64,000 bases of DNA, taken from positions 496,001 through 560,000 of the forward strand of contig JAIWWG010000012.1 of NCBI GenBank assembly GCA_025435555.1, read 5' to 3'. The DNA is from Chytriomyces cf. hyalinus JEL632 (Eukaryota > Chytridiomycota > Chytridiomycetes > Chytridiales > Chytriomycetaceae). A program made the position numbers and the translations under genes. Each line of letters opens with the position of its first letter. Within the stretch, counting starts at the first letter, position 1. The notes below the pieces were generated by a model, which saw nothing but the letters and a program-made list of their open reading frames with translations, made no database searches and was not told the origin of the DNA. Shown piece after piece: positions 43,901 to 55,513 of the stretch.

Positions 43901-45178
43901 GGAACTTCCTCAGCATTTCCACGCGTTGTTTGGTTCCGATAACGCAAAGATCGTAGCTGATATCGACCGAGTGCTTGTTTCGGAAGAGCCGGTCAATGTG
44001 TCCAACGCAACGCTATTGGTTTCAAACAAACTTCGGAGCGTGAATTACAACGTCACATGCATAAAAGAGTTTAATATCGGCAGCCATGAAATAGAGCGAC
44101 TTGTTGTTATCAGGATTGAAGATATCAGCGTAACAAGGAAAGCAGTTTCGACTCTTGGAAGGTAGGGAACACCTAAAACTCGTACACATCTGTTTTCAAC
44201 ACCCTGAATGCTATTGTTCATTGTTTGTTTTTGTTTTAATTATTTTTTTTATTTCAGGTACATTACTCCAGAACTTACGGAGCGCGTCATGTCCGAGGCA
44301 GGAAACGCTCTTGAACTCAAGAAAATGGAAGCATCCGTGCTGTACATTAACCTACGACAATACGCAGCACTCAGCGAGAAGCTTGATTCCGAGGCGTACT
44401 TGAAATGGATTCATCACCACTTTACTGTTCTCGCCAACGACATTGCCTCAGAGGAAGGCGTGATTGACAAATTTGACCGTGGCACATTTTCAGTCATCTT
44501 TGGGTCTGACATCCAGAAAGACCCCCTCCGAGCATGTCAGTGTGCAATGCGAATGAAGAGAAGCTTGGAATCGTTGAATGAGATGTTGAACGGGTTTGGG
44601 AGGCCGGAAGTGGACCTAACATTTGGAATGGATGTGGGCACGGTAACCACAATTGGTTTTTACGCGACTATTCCGCGACAATCTTATTTGCTCATAAAAC
44701 CCAGGTTATGACGGCATTTATCGGGAACCCAGAACGCGCTGAGCTCGTTCGAGTGGGAGAGCCTATCTCTCTGGCCAGGCGGATGGATCAGCTTTCGCAA
44801 ACATACAATGTCGACATGGTCGTAACAGAGAGCATGTTCAAAGAAGTGTCGGCGTACTACCATTTGCGGGAGCTGGACCAGGTTGTATATCGGACAAGCA
44901 GCATTGCCCGAATGGAGCCCATCAAAGTATACGCGGTATTTGGAGAAAAGAAAGTGGTGCAGACCGATGCCACAATTGAAGCGGTGGACTTGTACAGCAA
45001 AGGGCTAACGTTCTACAGGCGGCGGCAGTTCAAGACGGCGGTCGAGTTCTTCCAGTCGGCGCTGGGAGTTCTTCCTGAGGATGGCCCGAGCAAGGCCATG
45101 TTGAGTCGGTGCAAGCTGTATGTCGACCAGCCACCGCCGATTCAAGATTGGGACGGGAGTTACGCAATATACATGTGA
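40966..45178 (+). CDS. ARM-GAF-GAF-PAS-cyclase homologue-TPR protein; cyclase domain predicted inactive (8 exons)
   Basis: Exons 40966-41896, 41969-42241, 42312-43334, 43388-43424, 43492-43661, 43720-44161, 44258-44642 and 44705-45178 give 1244 aa. Order: disordered 1-300; armadillo-like helices (GGVPILLHLMKKFDKELEVQ) near 315-400; GAF-A about 500-655, ending CINKLDADKVVAFNVEDE; GAF-B about 665-830 with QMLNKNIGPFTSDDV; PAS-like segment (NVVITIDKDGNVRNVN); class III cyclase homology about 975-1160; and a TPR (AVDLYSKGLTFYRRRQFKTA). GAF-A has the NK-Xn-F-X3-DE motif of cyclic-nucleotide-binding GAFs. In the cyclase part the first metal Asp position is Asn (YINLRQY), the second metal region reads DKFDRGTFS and not GD, and the GDxVNxAxR block is GEPISLARRM, so catalysis is unlikely. 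A possible 60-nt in-frame intron (42104-42163) would shorten it by 20 aa. Confidence 0.85.
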
Positions 45179-45480
45179 ATGCGGTGGATCTGTTGGTTGT
45201 GTTTGTAGTATTAAAGAAGTGACTTCGTGCGTATCATCGCGCGCGTTGGTTTGGAGGTAACCAGTTGGATCAAATCAGATTCGCACATGGGTCGCACTCA
45301 ATTCGACCCACTGACCTCCCAAATCGCTGCGCACAAGCAACACGAATATTGTAACAGTCTATTGATAAGATTCGGACAACGCAGAGATGATGAGCAAAAA
45401 AGAAAGAGTCCGCATCTTTTGCGGCAAGAGATGAGGAGAAGCGGGCAAAGTGCGCCACTCAAGAAGACAACAAACACTCA

Positions 45481-46773
45481 TCATCGAGTGCTCTGTTCTT
45501 TCCAGCTTTCTTCCCCAACAACAGCATTTGCGGGCTGCTCCTCAACAACCACCGCATCCGCATCAGCCTCATCCCCGCTCAAAACTTCACTACTCAGTCG
45601 TGACCCTTGTTTTGCTGATGGTTTTTCGCCCGGTGGGTTCGACTTTCTGTTAAGCGCCAGGCTGGTGAGTTTGCTGAGACGACTTGCAATACCCATGTCC
45701 GGGATTGCTGGGACGGCCGTAATGGCGCTGCGTACTGCGCTTGTGCGTTTGCCTGAGACTGCGGCTTTGGTTTGAGTAATTGCCTCCGTCTGTTCCTTCA
45801 CGATCTGGATTTCCAAGTCAGCCTTATGATACTGGAAACAGGTTACCATACACTTACATCATCCATAACTGACAGCAACGAGGTTGTTTGCTTCTGGAAC
45901 GAGAGAGCGACAGTATCAATGTACATTTGTGGCATAGTTTCAATCTTGCTTTCAAGGTCATGTAGTTTGCTGAGAAGCTCTGCGTCCTGCGAGCCCACTC
46001 CCAATGCACTCAGACCCGTCAGACTCGAACGCACTTCATCGTCGAGCTCTCTTTGTTTGATGCTGATTTGAGCCAGCCCCTTTGAAACCATTTCGGGGAT
46101 GATTGTGGTGCTCATCTTCTCAACACTTTCCATGCGAGCGTTCATGGCCTGGATTGCATCGCCGATGCGGTCCATCTTAAGGTCCACTTCACTGTCGACG
46201 GGGCTTGGGAGTGCGTCATTGGTTGTGGCCGGTGGTTGCCGTTTGGAGGCTTGATCCAGGAACCATACGAGGTTGTCGATTGAATCGGCGAGAACTGCTT
46301 CGGTCTTTTCGTTGAGGATCATGAGTTTTTCGACGGCACTGTTGAGAAAGATACAAGGAGCTGAGTTAGCAACAAGGAAACACACTGCACGCAATCACTC
46401 ACGCAGTCAAGTCGGCAACTTGCTCCTGCATGACTTCTGCGGTGGCTTGCTGGACGCCCTGGGAGTAGACATCGATGGGGTTGGTCTGATTGACGGGGCT
46501 GTTCATACTGCCCAGGTTGGCTTCGACTGCGGTGATCCTGGAGTCAATGGCATTCAGCTTTCCCAGCATCAAATCGACTTTGGCGGCAAGCACGGATGAG
46601 TTGGTATCCTTCTGTGAGGGAATGGGGGCAAGGCGGGCAACAAGGGCGTTCAGACGCGTGTCAAGGGCACGACCGATGGCCTCTTCGATGGTGGAGGAGA
46701 GGGTGCTGGTGGCTGCGGGTCTCTGAGCAATGTCGGGAGTGACGGTGTCGGTGGTGCTGCTGGTGAGGTCCAT
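45481..46773 (-). CDS. Coiled-coil protein, family unknown (3 exons)
   Basis: Exons 46773-46403, 46338-45858 and 45804-45481 give 391 aa. The chain has spaced heptad-like helices (LNALVARLAPIPS; AKVDLMLGKLNAIDSRITAV; AIQAMNARMESVEKMSTTII; LLSKLHDLESKIETMPQMYI) with polar linkers, and a disordered acidic C-terminus (GDEADADAVVVEEQ). The repeated short helices resemble a tail-fibre-like or trimeric coiled coil more than one long rod. Intron 2 has GTAAGT and three possible AG sites; I chose 45805 (53 nt) because a CTGAC branch site precedes it. No localisation signal or catalytic domain is visible. It converges with the cyclase-like gene. Confidence 0.6.
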
Positions 46774-46886
46774 GTTTGCTTGCAAATTGGTTCTGATTCG
46801 TGTGATTAATTGATTTACCCATGCAGATTATCCCTTCAGCTTCCTTCACTCGGTTCAGTCAACGCACTTGAGCAAACGATTCTTCT

Positions 46887-49800
46887 TTATTCGTCGTCCT
46901 CGAGCGTCAAAGCGCTGAACTTGCTCTCCTGTCCAATCCCAACTCGTCCCACTTTTTGAGGCAGTCCGCCCACTTTCTTTCCCCGTTTCAACGGATTCAT
47001 GTCCACAACACTCGTGATCTCTTGTCTTGAATTCATCCAGCACAGCTCAACATCTTCAGCAGATCCTTCCAGCACAAGACCATTGTACAACGATTCGCCG
47101 CTCGAAACAATCAAATTCTCAACTTCAGACATGTCCATTTTTTCGCTCCTTTCCGCTATTTGGAGAACGCAGTTATTTGAACCTTCAGACAACATCCATG
47201 TTACTGTCACTGAGCACCCCAAGAGGGATTCAACAAGTTTACATAAATCGGCCTCCTCCAAAACTTGATTCACATTGGTGACGAAAAACCCGTTCACAGG
47301 TGCTGTTGTAGAGGTGGAAGGAACAGCTGCTCGAGCAATCGCCTTTCCTTTCACATCTGAGGCATTTCTGTCTTCGCCATCTTCATCTTCCACTTCCTCC
47401 TGCTCGCCGTCGTCTCCTTCAATCTCATCAGCGTCTCCATTCCCAATCGCCTCAATAGCAACTGATGAGGCGCGGGCAGCTGCTGCCACCAGTGCATGAT
47501 ATTGGGGTGCAAGAACGCTTACGAGGACAGGAGGCACGCTACATAGTTTTCGAGGCACTTTGCGCACCAATACGCTTGGTTTCCCCCAATGCGCGTCCAC
47601 AATTTCAGCCTCAAGCCCATAATACGCCGCAACACCCACAACAAACTTGATGCCGGCTGGTTTACTCCCAGGCAAATGATGAAGTTTGCGAGACGCGTCT
47701 TGCACAAACTCTGCAAGAATTTTTTCAATCCCACGAGTCCAGACAAGGTTCAAATAGGCGTGTTTGATGAGGCTTAGTCGCGATTCCAGGGGCTCTAAAG
47801 TGGCTGCGCTTGTGCCAGCTGACGCTGCGCTGGCAACGACTTCGGGGCTAATGTCAAGGGCGTCGGCGAGGGTGCGGTTCCGTTTTGCCATGGCGCAAGA
47901 CTCATCGCAAGAGAGGTTGCTCGATGCTGAGCTGCTGTTGCGACCAACCGACTCTTTCCAGGCACTGCATGGGAATTCTGATGATTTTAGACCACAGGGG
48001 CAAGTTTCCCGAATCATTTGTCTGCATGGCTTGTCTTCACTGCAATAGTTTTTGCCGTGGCAAGAGAAACTGCACACATGTCCACAAATAGCCCGAACAC
48101 GGTTGCCTGAAAAACACCAGTGCAATAAATAAATAATAATCAGCTTTTCAGAAAAAACAATAACAAAACATGAAAACTCACATTTTTCAGAGCACTTGTG
48201 CGTTGCATCCAGACAATCTCCCGTATGACAGGTTCGTTTGCAAGGGTGTTGACATCCATCGACAGGTTTCAAACAAGGAGCACCACAGCTTGGCGCTACC
48301 GTCCTCGAGCAGGGGACATTTTTCATGACACTTTTCCCACACGCACACGCACGCTCACCAAAAATCATGCACTTTGGACAAGGTTCAGAAGCTGGATGGC
48401 ATGCATGTGTGCTGTATGACACATGCCCACATGTAAGCGGAATCCGACATGGCCTCTTGCATTGCGGCGGTTTGGTTCCACAGGGTATAGGCGGATACAT
48501 AATCTCCAAGCCACATGCGCAAGTCAATTCGTCGAAACTCACTCCTTCGAAGCAGTCATGACATCGCTCGGTATGGCCGCATGCCATTTGGCATTTATGG
48601 GTGCCGCACTTTGTTTGTTGTGGTACAGGTTTTTTTAAGGTTAGTCAAGGGTGGGTGGGCGGTGACAGAAGATTTCAAACCTTCAACGTTTTTTCGCATT
48701 GCAGTTCGCAGTAATGGGCGGCTGTATCGGCAGGACAGCATACATTCCCGCACTGATGCCGTTTACACGACCTGCCCATTTTGCACACTCTGTCACACAG
48801 CTGTATCTGGTATCGGCCGTCTGCATCCAGCGCAATGTTTTTGCATTGCAAAGAGTTCACACTGCGACCACACCGGCAGGGAAGCGTCACTTTGTAAGTA
48901 CATGGTGCACAGTCTCCACTGTGGCAAGGCGCTGTACAAATATGACCACATCGAAGCCTGGTTAACAGAAGATAATTAGCTGATCGTCACTCTCATCAAC
49001 AAAGGTAAAATGCCTACAGTTTGGCGCATGTGCTGTCGCACAAAGGAACGTCCTCGGAACAATTCTCTCGATTCCTTTCAATCAACTCCACGATCGTGCT
49101 GGATCCGCACGGACAAGATTCAACATTGCTGGGATCCATTGGGCACGCCAAAAATTCGTCATGTTTATGGCAGACTTCTTCGCAGACATGCAAACCACAT
49201 GGGAACGGCACGGAACAAACTTCATCACATTGGAAAATTTCGTTTCGTGTCTCCGCAGCACAACCAATTGTGGTTGTACATTTTCCACATTCACAGTCAC
49301 GCTCCACTCGGATGGGGCAAGAGTCGCAACTTCCCTCGTGGCATGCATTCTCGCAGATATGTTTACCACAATCAAGAAGTTTTCCACACGTCTGGTTTTC
49401 GAAAAAAAAAACCCCCCCAAAGGAGTCAGCGCATGAATGCGACGAAAGGCGATTTTTCACCTGTCCGCACGATAAATCCATCCGCTCTTCCACGTCAGCG
49501 CATTTAAATCGCAAAATAACTTTTCCACAGAAGCACTCCATTTCGGGCGCAGTCAAGTCGCACTTTTCGCAAGGACCAGGATGACAGACTTCCAAACACT
49601 TGTGCGAACATTTTCTATCTTTTCGACAAACATCTCCACAAGAATGTGGTGTAGTGGACATTGACGACCGAGCAGCAGCGTAATGTGGGGGTTGATTTGA
49701 TTTTCCACAAAAGCAGGATGGGTAAGGTGCTTCCGCGTACTTGAACTGACAGCCGGGACATCGCCACTCGGGCCTCCCGTTATTGGCCATGAGATCTTGA

Positions 49801-50605
49801 CTGGCGGTTGCGGTTTGAGCGGATGCAGAAGATGCCCATACTCGAATGCATTTTGCGTGAAAGACGGCAAAACAACTCTTTGAACAAGACTGCGAACCAT
49901 GCGACGGTAAATCATCTGAAATGGGGACAAACGAAATGATCCAGAACTCACCCAAACAGCATCCCTATGCCGAACAACGTCGTAGCATACCATGCATTCG
50001 TAGGTGCTTTTTCGCAGAGCGTGGGCCATTCTTTCATTGAGCGAGAGTGTTTGATCGCCCTCGGTGAATGCGGTTGATGCTGACGCGACAGACATCGAAT
50101 CTATTTCCTTATCTTTTTTAGCAGCTGAACTTTCGATATTCGAAGGACGTGAGGTGTTGGCGTTTCTGTTTCTATTCCTGTTTCTGTTCGAGTTTCCGTT
50201 GGTTTGTGATTGACCAGACCGGTTCGCAAATCGTGAATCAGAGGCATTCCTGCTGTCTGGAACAATATTGGCAGATGTGGAGCCAGACGTCGGTGTCGAC
50301 GCCCTGGCTACCCGCCTGACCGTTGGCGCGTAAGGTGTGAATTCCGCAGCAGATGGGTCCAGCGCATGACTACGTTGTTGAGTCCGTGCATGCGAATTCG
50401 AATTCGGTTCTCGGGGAAGCAAGTTTGCGCTTGGGTCTGCGGTGTTGGTTGCTTGAAGCCGAGTTCCGCTTCCACTTCCATCAGGGACAGTTCCGGCCCC
50501 TTTTGAGCTTTCTCCGTTCCGAGTACTTCCTCTCGCTCTTCGATTGCGTTGGCGGCCACCAGAGCTCTGCTCCGGGTTCGTGGTGTTCTGTGGTGATTCG
50601 CCCAT
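46887..50605 (-). CDS. NF-X1/FAP1-type zinc-finger protein with RING and R3H-like domains (6 exons)
   Basis: Exons 50605-49952, 49889-49461, 49391-49018, 48957-48681, 48608-48182 and 48106-46887 give 1126 aa. After a disordered Asn/Arg/Ser-rich N-terminus (NGNSNRNRNRNRNAN) comes a RING-CH-like finger (YECMVCYDVVRHRDAVW joined across intron 1 to SCSKSCFAVFHAKCIRVW). A long array of NF-X1 zinc fingers follows, with the C-x1-6-H-x-C-x3-C-x3-4-H/C pattern (CSHKCLEVCHPGPC, CGKHICENACHEGSC, CGHICTAPCHSGDC, CQHPCKRTCHTGDC). An R3H-like segment follows (ILAEFVQDASRKLHHLPGSK). An acidic stretch (EGDDGEQEEVEDEDGED) and a C-terminal region close the chain. Yeast Fap1 binds the FKBP12 prolyl isomerase and human NFX1 acts in transcription and telomerase control; which applies here is not known. 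The upstream in-frame TTG is not used. Confidence 0.88.
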
Positions 50606-51077
50606 TTCTTCGCTTTTAAAAATGCGGGTGAAGGGATTCTTATTCAAGTGTGGCCCAGAATGTGTGGTCAAGTGACGATATCAAAATAGGAAAACTTCCT
50701 TCATCTGTCCTCCATTTCTGCTTGTTTCGAATAACTCAGGACCGCCCGTGTGATGAGAGTGTCCTGCTCGACCTCAGACTTGTTGATAAAAAGTCAACCC
50801 ATAACTTCCCGCTTCACCGGATGTTTGCATTCAGCGCTGCCGGTGCCAGTGGACTACATCTGATAGATGGACGAAGTTACCTCTGTTTCTTCCTTCTTTT
50901 TTTTTTCTCCTTCTTCTCGACCTTGACCAGCAACAACATTTGCAGTAGTGGGCATGAATACGCAGCCAGCAGTTGGAGCAGGGGGCAAGCGAGTTTGAGG
51001 CACTGGACTCGCTGCGTGCCCGGTCCAGATTTTTTCATTTTGCGAGGTCACTTTATTTCTTGATAAAGCACACACAA

Positions 51078-54000
51078 TGAAGGTGAGTCATGCGAAACGC
51101 AGTCCGGATCCTTCTTTCTCCCTGGTTCATTCACGTGCTTCGTGAGCCGGTGATCGCAGCTGGATCACTGGAACGTGGCGTGGACTGGCCGCTGTGGGAT
51201 CCAAAAACATGTCATTCCCTTCGCTGACCCTTGCCATATATTCCAGTTCGGAAAGTTCATTCAGGGCCAGCAAACCGAATGGGCCGGTCCTCAATATCTC
51301 AACTACAAGGGTCTCAAGAAGATCATTAACTCGGTTGAGGCACTTGCTGAGACAGTTGCAAAGGAGCAATCAGATATCACCATCCTGCCTGAATTCCAGG
51401 CGTTCAAAACTGCGTTTTTCTTCAAGCTTGAGCGTGAATTGGAGAAGGTTTTGGATACTTCATTCTGTCGTTCTTGTCAACGTCTGACCATGATTCCTGT
51501 CTCGGACACCGCTTCGCTTGACTGCGGCTTCAGGTCAACGAATTTTATCTGCAAAAAGAGTCTGAATTCCGAGTGCGATTACGCTCTTTGGTGGACAAGA
51601 AAAAGGTTCTGAAAGGGAGAAAGTCATCGCAAAACATGGCGGCTCTTGTCAATCTGCAGGAAGCGTTTGCCTCTTTTCAACAGGACCTTGCAAAACTGCA
51701 GGTTTGTTTGGCTGCTCCCGGAATGTACCCCACTGATCTCTTTTTTATTTCCAGAAATTCGTTGAAGTGAATGGAGAAGGTTTTCGAAAAATTCTCAAGA
51801 AGTGGGACAAACGCGCTAAGTCTACCACAAAGGAGCTGTACCTGTCGCGGCAAGTCGAAATCCAACCGTGCTTCAACAACGACGTGCTGACTGAATTCAC
51901 GGACTCGGCAACAACAAACATTGCAGAAATTGAGGCATACATTGAGCACGGAGACTTTCCAGCCGAGTCGCTTGTTCCTGCAGCAAATTCGAACAAAATC
52001 AACGGTGTTACTAGCCCAGTATTTGGTCAAATCAGTGAATCTATGAACGACCTTGAATCCGAGTTGGTAAACCTGATGACAGGCCATCAGCCCCAATCCC
52101 ACGCTTTGGATCAGATCCGTGATTTTATCGAAAAGCGCAAAGCTGCGTTGCAAGCCGATGACCAAGAATTTTTTTCGCGTGTCTACTTGCGAGTTCTTCC
52201 CACTGCATCCATTGACAGCATTTCGCTCTTAATTAGTGAAAAGGTGGTGGACTGCAATTATGTGGACGACATAAACAATCGAACGTGCGTTCATGAGGCT
52301 GCCATTAGCGGGAGACTGGATGTACTGAAAGTTAGTGTCGAAGTTGGGGGCGGTAACATCGAAATTCTCGATGTCTATGGACGCAAGCCGTTACACTACG
52401 CTGCAATGTACGGAAAATCGGACTGTCTTGCATACATCGTCAGCCAACCCATCTGCGACATCGATTTGCTGGACTTGGACGGCTTCACCGCACTCACCTA
52501 CTCTATCATTGGCGGTTTTACGGACTGTGTTCATCAATGCTTGGAAAAAGGTGCTGCGGTTGACCCAGTGACAACAATGACCTCCAGTAGCTTGAGCATT
52601 GCCTGTGAACACGGACACACAGAAATTGCGACCCTTCTTTTATCAAAGGGTGCCAGTCTGGTTCTCAACAATGATGGGCTTTCGCCACTGCATTTGGCGG
52701 CCCGCGCTGGTCACGCAGATTTACTGTCACTGTTAATTAAGCACGGTGGTGACGTGGATTTGGTCGATGTTTTCCAAGGATGGACCCCTGTATTCTACGC
52801 GGCGACGGAAGGGCACATTCGATGCGTGGAGCTTCTGATTGCTGCGGGTTGTTCCAAAACAATCAAGGATGAAACAGATTGGAATGCATGGACATATGCT
52901 CTGTATCACGGGCACATTGAGGTGGCGAAACTGCTGGAAATTGTGACCAGTGACGCAGTGGCTGGAAAAAGTGCATCAGGTGTGATGAAGGTTGTTGAGG
53001 ATATTCAACCAATGGCCCCGTCCGCATTATTCACCGGAAAGATGGACACGAGTGTCAATGTAATTGAAGATTTGGATTTGGAAGAGCTCCCATCGCTCTC
53101 TTTGCCGCCGCCCATTATTCCATTCAGAATTTAGTGAGTATTTGATGGAGTTGTGTGAAACGATCGTTGACCATAATTCACCCGCAGCGGACACAACTAC
53201 CTTGACAACAAATACTTAGTGCAAGTGAATCTGGGTAGTTTTTCTTCAGATACCACCTTTAACTCGCCAATCAAGGTATGTATTGTGAGACTATCTTGTC
53301 CTGTTTTCTGATCCATTTTGCATTTCAGCTCTTCGGTTCACGCCAACTGTCATCTTTGAAACTTATCATTTCCAACAAACCTGACAGCGAAATTCCATAT
53401 AATGTTATTCTCCCGCTGACAGATGACTCTGAGCCTTTCACGTTCATTGTCTCCGATTTGGCAGATGTTTCCCTCCAATTTGACATATACCCAACTTTTG
53501 GGACCAAAATTCTTGGACGCGCTGCGGTATTGGCTTCACAACTGATGAACTGCATGAACAAAGTCGGTGCAGGTGGTGCCGAAAACGAGCTCATGATTGT
53601 TCCACTGTTCGATTCCTACTTGCGTGTTGTTGGCGAGCTCCGGTTCTCATTCTCTGTTGTGAATCCTTTCATTCATCCGCGTTTGCAAATCGGAGGGAAA
53701 GTTGAAACTTATTGGAAGTCTACAATGGTGTGTACGGGAATCTTTGATTGACTTCACACTCGGTTGAATGCTCATATCCTATTTTGCCAGGTTGTGAACA
53801 CAGGACCGAACAAAGCACATGCTGAATCCGGAATCCAGTCATTAATTACGGCGTCCTCTCTCGTTCAAGAATACATTAATGCCGTGGTCCAACTTACAAG
53901 AGACGGTATTCCTGTTATTTTCCCCAGTTGGTTCCAAAAAGTGATGGACGAAAATGGTTCCACCATCAACGTGAGCATTTCGAGCCTCACTTACAAAGAG

Positions 54001-54821
54001 GCTCTCAAAATTTTCAAGACTGCAAAAGCCGTTGCCATCAAAGAGTCTTCCATGGTTGAAATGCAGACGGACAGTGGCTACGTGACAAACTCAGATTTAG
54101 CAGGATCCATTTATGATTCGTTTTTGACGCTGGAAGAAGTCCTAAAGGTATTCATTTCGGCCCATGGTGGCGCTTGTTGGTGATGTCTAACCGCATGATC
54201 AATGGTAGAACACGCCATCCTCGGTCGGATTGAGTATTGAATTGAAGTACCCGACACAAAGCGAGCGAGAAAATCTGTTCCTCTCACGTTTACCATCAAT
54301 CAACAACTTTTTGGACGCTGTCCTCAAAAAAGTTTACGACCACTCTGGAAGCAGGTCCATCATCTTTTCTTCGTTCAACCCGCAAATTTGTGTCACGATG
54401 AACTGGAAACAACCCAACTTTGGTGTCTTTTTCAAAACCAATTGCGGGTTTGAGGCATCGCCAGCCTCTGGAAGTTGTTCAACCTGGAAAGAATCTGACC
54501 GCCGATGTGGATCTATCAAGGAGGCGATTCGGTTTGCGAAGCGTAGCCACTTTTTAGGTGTCATGTGTGAAGCCACTCCCTTGGTTCGTTGTTGAACTTT
54601 TGTACCGGATTTGATATTTGTGATTCAATTCTGACTGCACCATTTTCTCACAGATCCAAGTACCGGCCCTGATCACAACAATAAAGCAGAGCGGTCTCAT
54701 GCTCGCTTCGTTCGGCTCGAAAAACCAGGACGCAAGAAATGTGGCTGTTCAAGAAAATGGGGGTGTGGATGCTATTATGGGAGGGCAAGTGCTCAAGTAC
54801 AGTGTTAATGCGAGCATTTGA
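51078..54821 (+). CDS. SPX-ankyrin-GDPD protein, PHO81/NUC-2-like, with degenerate GDPD (9 exons)
   Basis: Exons 51078-51083, 51247-51447, 51534-51701, 51755-53133, 53188-53275, 53329-53727, 53791-54147, 54209-54583 and 54654-54821 give 1046 aa. The SPX domain starts MKFGKFIQGQQTEWAGPQYL and includes the Lys-surface helix KFVEVNGEGFRKILKKWDKR, the inositol pyrophosphate sensor site. At least five ankyrin repeats follow (about 230-480; YGRKPLHYAAMYGKSDCLAY, DGLSPLHLAARAGHADLLSL). Next are a C2-like segment (SLKLIISNKPDSEIPYNV) and a GDPD fold. The GDPD active site is missing: where GHRG...ENT is expected it reads VVNTGPNKAHAES, the ExD is NAV and the catalytic HD is PS. This matches the Pho81/NUC-2 type (inhibitor of a Pho85-type CDK under low phosphate) better than the hydrolase Gde1. 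The first coding exon is only 6 nt, before a 163-nt intron. Confidence 0.88.
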
Positions 54822-55513
54822 AGTGCCGTGAAACTTTGGATATTTTTTTTCGACCGCTGCCATTGGTCTTCATTTTTTTGTTTTTGCTGTCAGTTCTTTT
54901 GTGATTTTCATACGTGCGAGAGTATGAGTCCGTGGGCGTAGGTGGGGTAGTCCCTGTGCGTGCTTATATTTTTTGATCCAAATGAATTGGATATTGGCAG
55001 CTGACTGTTTGTTGCTGCAACTTTTAAGAGGGTTGACATCACTCATATCCAGGTTCAACTGACAAGAGCTGTGTTATTCAACTACATTTCTGGCAAATGT
55101 CTCTATGCTGCAACGCGTGAAGAGAAGGTTGGCAATGGCGGTCATTTTACCGTCAATAGATTCAGTGGGTGTGTGGCTGCTGCTGTGTTTCCAATTAAAA
55201 TCTGAGCTTTACTCACAATTACAGTTCATGCATTTAAGGGATGCGCATAAAGGAGGAGAAGAACAGATGTTGGACGAAAATGAATCGTGGCCTGGAGCTG
55301 AAGTCATGGACGTCGGTGCATACGCGATTTGCCTCTGCCGGCATGCCCGTTAGACAGCTGTGCAGATTCTGCTTGCTTGAGATAGCACTATCGGGTGTCG
55401 GGGGAAATGTGGCTTGGGGGCCTGGTCGTTGAATAGAGTCATGAGTGGTTTGAGAACAAACATAAAATCAGAAATTGAAGATCAATTTGCACGTATCAGA
55501 GTATCCATCTAGA
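54822..55513. other. Intergenic region upstream of the flippase gene
   Basis: About 690 bp with several short frames (for example 55105-55353, plus) that lack codon structure or recognisable sequence. It holds the 3' UTR of the SPX gene (TTTTTTTTCG and GTTTTTGCTG stretches) and the flippase promoter. Nothing else is supported. Confidence 0.5.

Noticed and set aside
45832-45857. 26-nt mini-intron in the coiled-coil gene
   Set aside because: A 53-nt intron ending at ATCCAG, after a CTGAC branch site, also keeps frame and fits the gene's other introns.
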